Under the pieces are notes generated by a model. It saw only the letters and a list, made by a program, of their open reading frames with translations, ran no database searches and was not told the DNA's origin. Shown here piece by piece: positions 6,819-10,805 of a DNA stretch of 10,805 nucleotides. Numbering within the stretch: position 1 is the stretch's first letter; each line of letters begins with the position of its first letter. The stretch is taken from NCBI GenBank assembly GCA_003447515.1, contig DLZA01000126.1, forward strand, positions 1-10,805, read 5' to 3'. The stretch comes from Paracoccaceae bacterium (GTDB lineage Bacteria > Pseudomonadota > Alphaproteobacteria > Rhodobacterales > Rhodobacteraceae). A program made the translations under genes and the position numbers.

Positions 6819-8290
6819 GCAATGTCTTTGGTCTGTTCGTAAAGCCTGCGAAACAACCCATGTGCTTTGTCATAGACCGCGTTAGGCCGCGCAGTTATTG
6901 TCTTCACCACAGGGTTCCACTGCGCGATATCTGCGCGCTCGACCAATCCGACGGCCATAGCCGCTAAAAATGCATCTCCATAGCTAGCCCCAGTGGTTTT
7001 CTCACACACAATTTGATCAATGCCAGTGATATCTGATGTCGCTTGCAGCCAAAGAGCATTTTTAGTTCCCCCACCCACAGCAAGAAAACGTTTCGGGGCT
7101 TGATCCAACTCGGCAAAAGTATCGGTCACATGGCGTGTGCCGTGGGCAATCCCTTCAATCAAGGCGCGGTAAATGTCCTCACGTGTATGGGTCAGGTTGA
7201 ACCCAAACATAGCACCCTTCGCGTTCACATCGTGAAGTGGCGTCCGTTCACCTGAAAAATAAGGCAGCATCAACAGACCGTTGGCGCCCGGTGGCGATTT
7301 GGTCGCTTCTTCTGCCAAGGTGGGGAAGGCATCCTGCACCGATTGATCGCGCGCGATTTGATCCCGAAACCAATGGGTCAACGTACCAGAAGTGGCAAGC
7401 CCTGCCATCGAGGCATGCTCACCCTCAAACAGCCAAGGCGCGTACCAAATGCGTGGATCAGTAACCTTAGAGTGCGCTTTTAAGATGATAAAAATGGTCG
7501 AACCATACATCAGCATCATATCGCCAGATTTATTGGTACCAACAGACAGTGCCTCTGCTGCAGCATCAATCGTGCCCACAGTCACAGGGGTGCCAAACGC
7601 AAGGCCAGTCATCTGTGCGGCTTCCTTGGTAATGTGGCCTGCAATCTCATCCGACCACATCAAGCGCGGCAGTTTTTCCAATGGCAAGATATCGTCAACC
7701 AGATCATCAACCCAGGACTGTGCCTCAACATCATAAAGCGGTGAGAAATTGGCTGCGGTATAATGATCAATCACCACTTCACCTGTGAGGCGCATTACAA
7801 TGAAACTGGTTGAACTTAAAATATGGGATGTTCTCGAATATATCTCAGGGCGCTGCCGCTTAAGCCAGAGTATTTTGGGCCCAACAGATTGCGATGTCAG
7901 CGCATTCCCACAACGTGCTATTATTATCTCTTCACCAATGCGCGCGGTGAGTTCGCGAACTTCGGCTTCAGCACGTCCATCAACTCCATACAACACAGCG
8001 TTCATCAAAGGATTGCCGCTTGCATCCACCGGCAGCATACACGGACCAATCGCACTGCATGCGACAGCCTTGATATGAGATGCCTCCACGCCACTCTCAT
8101 TTAAAAGCGTTTTGCAAATTAAGACAAAATCATCCCACCAATCTTGTTCAGGACGGTGCTCTGCCCAGCCAGGTTTGGGCACCAGCATTTTGTGGCCACG
8201 CGCGGCTTGAGCATGGACCACGCCAGTCTGGTCAACTAAAACGCCTTTCGTCTCATAGGTCCCGATATCAATCCCAAGTGTGTATGTCAT
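6803..8290 (-). CDS. FGGY-family carbohydrate kinase (XylB-like)
   Basis: This 495-residue protein has full FGGY-kinase length and should phosphorylate a sugar, ketose or polyol with ATP in the cytoplasm. Motifs in order are the phosphate-1 loop GIDIGTYETKG (6-16), the catalytic-Asp region GTIDAAAEALS with D242, the phosphate-2 segment MLMYGST (259-265), FSGERTP (355-361), and the adenosine motif AVGGGTKNALW (404-414). FGGY members act on xylulose, fuculose, ribulose, gluconate, glycerol or erythritol; the sequence does not let me choose, and the XylB-like label is only structural. Its ATG shares one base with the stop of the M42 gene (TAATG), showing translational coupling. It is last in the BtpA-M42-kinase operon, and its stop lies inside the end of the permease gene on the other strand. 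Confidence 0.92.
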   Translation of the reverse strand: MTYTLGIDIGTYETKGVLVDQTGVVHAQAARGHKMLVPKPGWAEHRPEQDWWDDFVLICKTLLNESGVEASHIKAVACSAIGPCMLPVDASGNPLMNAVLYGVDGRAEAEVRELTARIGEEIIIARCGNALTSQSVGPKILWLKRQRPEIYSRTSHILSSTSFIVMRLTGEVVIDHYTAANFSPLYDVEAQSWVDDLVDDILPLEKLPRLMWSDEIAGHITKEAAQMTGLAFGTPVTVGTIDAAAEALSVGTNKSGDMMLMYGSTIFIILKAHSKVTDPRIWYAPWLFEGEHASMAGLATSGTLTHWFRDQIARDQSVQDAFPTLAEEATKSPPGANGLLMLPYFSGERTPLHDVNAKGAMFGFNLTHTREDIYRALIEGIAHGTRHVTDTFAELDQAPKRFLAVGGGTKNALWLQATSDITGIDQIVCEKTTGASYGDAFLAAMAVGLVERADIAQWNPVVKTITARPNAVYDKAHGLFRRLYEQTKDIAAELT

Positions 8291-9384
8291 TAAGTGTAAT
8301 CATCCCGGTTCAAAGAAAACTTTGGCCCAATCTGACCGAGCGCGGCCAGCAGCAACTGAGCGAGCGAAACTAAGTCGCCCAAATCGCAAAGTTCACGTGC
8401 CGAATGCGAATAGCGCATCGGAAACCCCATATCTACCGAGGCCACACCTTCTCCAACTAGTTGCACATAAGACAGGTCTGTCAACACCCCCACCTGAGCA
8501 CTGCGCTGCAAAGGAATATTTTCAGCAGTAGCCGCTCGCTCAAACAGATCAACCATCGCCGGATGCGGTATCACCCCGTTCAGTGTTCCTCGTCCATGGA
8601 AGGAGTACAGGCTCATCCCAGGGCCACCGCCCAACACCATTTCTCCACGCGCTTCCATATCTGGCGTATCCGTTGCAAGCATCAAATCCAGCTGGATCGC
8701 AATATCAGGCAGTAATTTTTGCGCCAATGGCAGGGCACCGCGAAGGTTGAACTCTTCAAGCACCGTGAAAGCTATATCAACCGGGGGACCACTTGTCCGG
8801 TTTTTTAACGAACGGGCGACCTCAAGCAAAACAGCACAGCCCGCACGGTCATCAACACTGGTCCCACAAATACGGTCATCGTTCAACGCGGCGGCCTGAG
8901 GAGCATAAACGACTGCAGCACCAATACGGATCCCTGCTGCCTCGACCTCGGCGGCGCACGACAGGCCGGTATCCACATAAAGCTCGGCATAGGGCGTGAC
9001 CTGATATTTTTCCAAAGCTGTGGTTGCATGATGGCTTTTATTGGCAATCACACCAGACACGTCCCGACCTTCACCAACACAAATCAAAACGTCTTGAGCG
9101 GCCAATGCACGTTCCGGCACCCCCCCAAGGCGTTCCAAACGGATGAGGCCATCTACCTCAATCTTGCGCACGATAAATCCAAGCTGATCCATATGCGTGA
9201 ACAGCATGACCCGCGGCCCATAGCCAGGAAAATGCGCTACCAGATTGCCCAAAGGGTCCGACCTGCTTTCAACGCCAATAATATCCAACCGGTCGCGCAA
9301 ATCACGGCGCACGCGATCTTCATGCCCTGACAATCCTGGGACCTTCATCAGTTCCAACAAATCGCGCTTGATACGCTGTTTCAT
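8290..9384 (-). CDS. M42-family metallopeptidase homologue (SgcX/FrvX/PepA-like)
   Basis: This 364-residue protein has the length and full metal site of M42 dinuclear zinc or cobalt aminopeptidases: HMD (H64, D66), VDDRAG with bridging D178, the EE pair E210-E211, D239 in ATDT, and H327 in RYSHS. M42 proteins form large dodecameric shells and cleave N-terminal residues of short peptides; some relatives are misnamed endoglucanases. The usual EIG after HMD is QLG, and the stretch after EE is FNLRGA rather than VGLRGA, so it belongs to a divergent branch. Its start overlaps the BtpA stop as ATGA, with no strong ribosome binding site, so its translation depends on the upstream gene. Lying between a BtpA protein and a sugar kinase suggests a substrate that is part of carbohydrate breakdown, perhaps an amide-linked sugar. 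Fold and active site sure; role inferred. Confidence 0.9.
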   Translation of the reverse strand: MKQRIKRDLLELMKVPGLSGHEDRVRRDLRDRLDIIGVESRSDPLGNLVAHFPGYGPRVMLFTHMDQLGFIVRKIEVDGLIRLERLGGVPERALAAQDVLICVGEGRDVSGVIANKSHHATTALEKYQVTPYAELYVDTGLSCAAEVEAAGIRIGAAVVYAPQAAALNDDRICGTSVDDRAGCAVLLEVARSLKNRTSGPPVDIAFTVLEEFNLRGALPLAQKLLPDIAIQLDLMLATDTPDMEARGEMVLGGGPGMSLYSFHGRGTLNGVIPHPAMVDLFERAATAENIPLQRSAQVGVLTDLSYVQLVGEGVASVDMGFPMRYSHSARELCDLGDLVSLAQLLLAALGQIGPKFSLNRDDYT

Positions 9385-10181
9385 TTTCGTGCCGCGCGCG
9401 CACGGTCCATGAAATCTAGAGCCCGTTCTGGGTCAATGCTATTCCAGGTGTCCCCGTCAATCTTTAGCGACGATCCAACAATGCAGCCGTCGGCTATTGC
9501 CAAAACGTCAGCTACAGTCTCATGCTTTACACCAGTATTTGCCATAACCGCCGTCTGAGGCAGCACAGCTTTTACCGCCTCTAAATCAGAGAGGGGTGCA
9601 GCCTCACCGGTAATCTGGCCTGACACTAAAATTGCATCAGGAATGGACGAAAAAACTGCGCTGCGTGCACGATCCGGCAAAGAGCGTTGATCAAGCGAAT
9701 GTGCAAATTCGGCGCAAACATTATAGAGCATTGCCATATCAGAGCGACCCAATCGATTGCGATAGCGCATCGCTCGTCCAGCATCCGGTGTCCATGGCCC
9801 CATGTCAGACGCATAAGTACCCGTGAAAATTTCGCGCACAAAAGACGCTCCCGTCGCTACACCTAATGCAATGCTGGCAATGGGGTCCCAAAGCACATTC
9901 ACACCGAATGGCACTGTAATTTCAGATTTAAGCTGGCCAATAATCGCCGCCATTGTCGCAGTTGAAGCGGTGTCGACATCAAATTCATAGGGGCGATCAT
10001 TTTCATTGCCAAACATCACACCATCAAAGCCTGCTTTTTGCAAAGCTAAAAGATCAGCACGTGCACTTGCAACCAAATCCAAGGCCGGATCAAAAAGTGG
10101 GGACCCGGGTAACGCCCCAATATGGACCATAGCGATGACGGGTTTGATCTCACCAAAGACACTTTTAAAATTCGTGGTCAT
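9381..10181 (-). CDS. BtpA/SgcQ-family TIM-barrel protein
   Basis: This 266-residue protein carries the family marks: MVHIGALPGSP (18-28), NENDRPY (59-65), PFGVNVLWDP (91-100), VSGQITGEAAP (186-196), ANTGVKHET (214-222) and a late GSSLKIDG (236-243). The last resembles the phosphate-binding end of phosphosugar barrels. BtpA was named from a cyanobacterial photosystem I biogenesis factor, but most bacterial members, including E. coli SgcQ, sit in sugar operons and have no settled reaction. ATG at 10181 is preferred over the in-frame 10226, because GGGAG lies 7 bases upstream and the extra 15 residues do not resemble the family. It is first of three coupled genes, so it probably acts in the same sugar pathway. 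Family call sure; biochemical role unknown. Confidence 0.88.
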   Translation of the reverse strand: MTTNFKSVFGEIKPVIAMVHIGALPGSPLFDPALDLVASARADLLALQKAGFDGVMFGNENDRPYEFDVDTASTATMAAIIGQLKSEITVPFGVNVLWDPIASIALGVATGASFVREIFTGTYASDMGPWTPDAGRAMRYRNRLGRSDMAMLYNVCAEFAHSLDQRSLPDRARSAVFSSIPDAILVSGQITGEAAPLSDLEAVKAVLPQTAVMANTGVKHETVADVLAIADGCIVGSSLKIDGDTWNSIDPERALDFMDRARAARK

Positions 10182-10273
10182 ATTATTTCTCCCTTGTTCA
10201 AACGTTATAACCAGTGGTCTGTTCATGCAAAGAAAAATTGGCTAAGTTATTGTCACGACATAGGGGGATTGAG
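10182..10273. promoter_or_regulatory. Divergent promoter region between BtpA operon and aldo/keto reductase
   Basis: For the BtpA direction a weak sigma-70-like pair reads on the minus strand as TTGCAT (10225-10230) and TATAAC (10204-10209) with 15-base spacing, about 22 bases from the start codon. The -10 lies in the palindrome GTTATAAC (10204-10211). On the plus side, TGTC-AC-GACA (10251-10260) immediately precedes the AGGGGG ribosome binding site (10262-10267) of the reductase. No clear plus-strand promoter is seen. Confidence 0.4.
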
Positions 10274-10805
10274 ATGGGGTTGCAGACACGACACTGGGAC
10301 AGACTTGGGAATGGCGGTCTTACATTCACTGAATTGGGCTTTGGCGCGGCACCATTGGGAAATCTCTACAAAGCGATCTCGGATAATGATGCGCGTGCAA
10401 CGCTTGATGCCGCCTGGGAGGGAGGCGTGCGCTATTTCGATACCGCACCCCTTTACGGTCTGGGATTGTCAGAAACCCGCTTGAACCCGTTTTTACGCGA
10501 CAAGCCGCGCGACAGTTACATCTTATCTAGCAAAGTCGGCCGTCTAATTGAATATTGCACCCCGGAACATCGTGCCGGTATTGGTAAATGGTTTGACGTG
10601 CCGCAACGTCGTGAGTTTTTGACTACACCTATGACGGCGTCATGCGTTCGTTTGAACATTCATTTTCACGCCTTGGTGTAAACCGGATCGACATTCTTTA
10701 TGTCCATGATCTTTGTGCGTTTTCCCATGGGTCAAAAGCCGCCTCAGACATGCGGCTCGAAGAATTCTTTGGTGGTCGTGGCTATGACGCAATGATCTCT
10801 TTGCG
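10274..10805 (+). pseudogene. Aldo/keto reductase (fucose/pyridoxal dehydrogenase type), frameshifted and cut by window end
   Basis: The first 115 residues from ATG 10274 (AGGGGG 6 bases upstream) are a normal NAD(P)-dependent aldo/keto reductase N-terminus: LGFGAAPLGN, YFDTAPLYG with catalytic D56 and Y61, and SSKVGR with K87. The type is that of L-fucose (D-threo-aldose) 1-dehydrogenase and pyridoxal 4-dehydrogenase. After the codons for RREF the frame reaches a stop at 10679-10681. Reading instead from GAC at 10621 gives a perfect continuation, DYTYDGVMRSFEHSFSRLG, then IDILYVHD with the catalytic His, open to the window end. The two frames meet at a run of five T (10616-10620), where one lost base (or two gained) explains the break; a restored REFFDYTYDG would suit the family. 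It may be a true recent mutation or a sequencing error. With FucU nearby, oxidation of a fucose-like sugar is possible. Confidence 0.85.

Noticed and set aside
8290..9384. Endoglucanase (cellulase) label for the M42 protein
   Set aside because: The metal ligands and length are those of M42 aminopeptidases; the endoglucanase name for some relatives is a historical mislabel, and no secretion signal is present.
9381..10181. Photosystem assembly role for the BtpA protein
   Set aside because: That name comes from a cyanobacterial member; the surrounding genes are all for sugar uptake and metabolism, with no photosynthesis genes.
9381..10226. Longer 281-residue BtpA start at 10226
   Set aside because: The ATG at 10181 has a good GGGAG site 7 bases upstream, and the extra 15 residues do not look like the family.
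10613..10621. Programmed -1 frameshifting in the reductase gene
   Set aside because: The site GAG TTT TTG lacks a true X XXY YYZ slippery heptamer and I see no clear downstream stimulator; a one-base loss in a T run is simpler.
1..10805. CRISPR arrays, tRNA or rRNA genes, insertion sequences
   Set aside because: I saw no spaced repeat array, no tRNA-like cloverleaf, no transposase and no terminal inverted repeats.

Overview
The window is a bacterial sugar uptake and catabolism locus, most likely from an alphaproteobacterium of the Rhodobacterales/Roseobacter type. That assignment rests on protein style (UgpC-type ATPase, Tat-exported binding protein, rhizobial/roseobacter-like ribokinase and FucU) and moderate GC with AT-rich intergenic DNA. 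It is an inference; no rRNA or other marker gene is present.

Layout from left to right. Positions 1-404 hold no gene I can support, only short palindromes and a doubtful minus-strand reading frame. A minus-strand operon (2829 to 405) encodes an ABC transporter ATPase, a FucU/RbsD-type sugar mutarotase and a ribokinase-like PfkB kinase. A 216-base divergent regulatory region (2830-3045) separates it from a plus-strand operon (3046-6810): a large Tat-type solute-binding protein, then after a terminator-like hairpin two MalF/MalG-type permeases. These four transporter parts make one family-1 carbohydrate importer whose ATPase lies on the opposite strand. A second minus-strand operon (10181 to 6803) encodes a BtpA/SgcQ-family protein, an M42-family metallopeptidase homologue and an FGGY carbohydrate kinase. 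All three are translationally coupled by overlapping stop and start codons. It runs head-on into the permease gene, overlapping it by 8 bases. At the right edge, divergent from the BtpA gene, is an aldo/keto reductase of the fucose/pyridoxal-dehydrogenase type. It carries a frameshift at a T run and is cut off by the window end.

How the parts may work together (inference): the importer brings in a carbohydrate or sugar conjugate. The mutarotase supplies the right anomer, and the PfkB and FGGY kinases phosphorylate the sugar or its products. The M42 protein may hydrolyse an amide- or peptide-like bond. The BtpA protein, a TIM barrel of unsettled function, may act on a phosphosugar. Pairing BtpA with an M42 protein recalls sgcQ and sgcX of the E. 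coli sgc locus, where the substrate is also unknown. This BtpA-M42-FGGY block joined to an ABC importer is the best candidate here for an undescribed pathway. No transcription regulator, isomerase or aldolase is present in the window.
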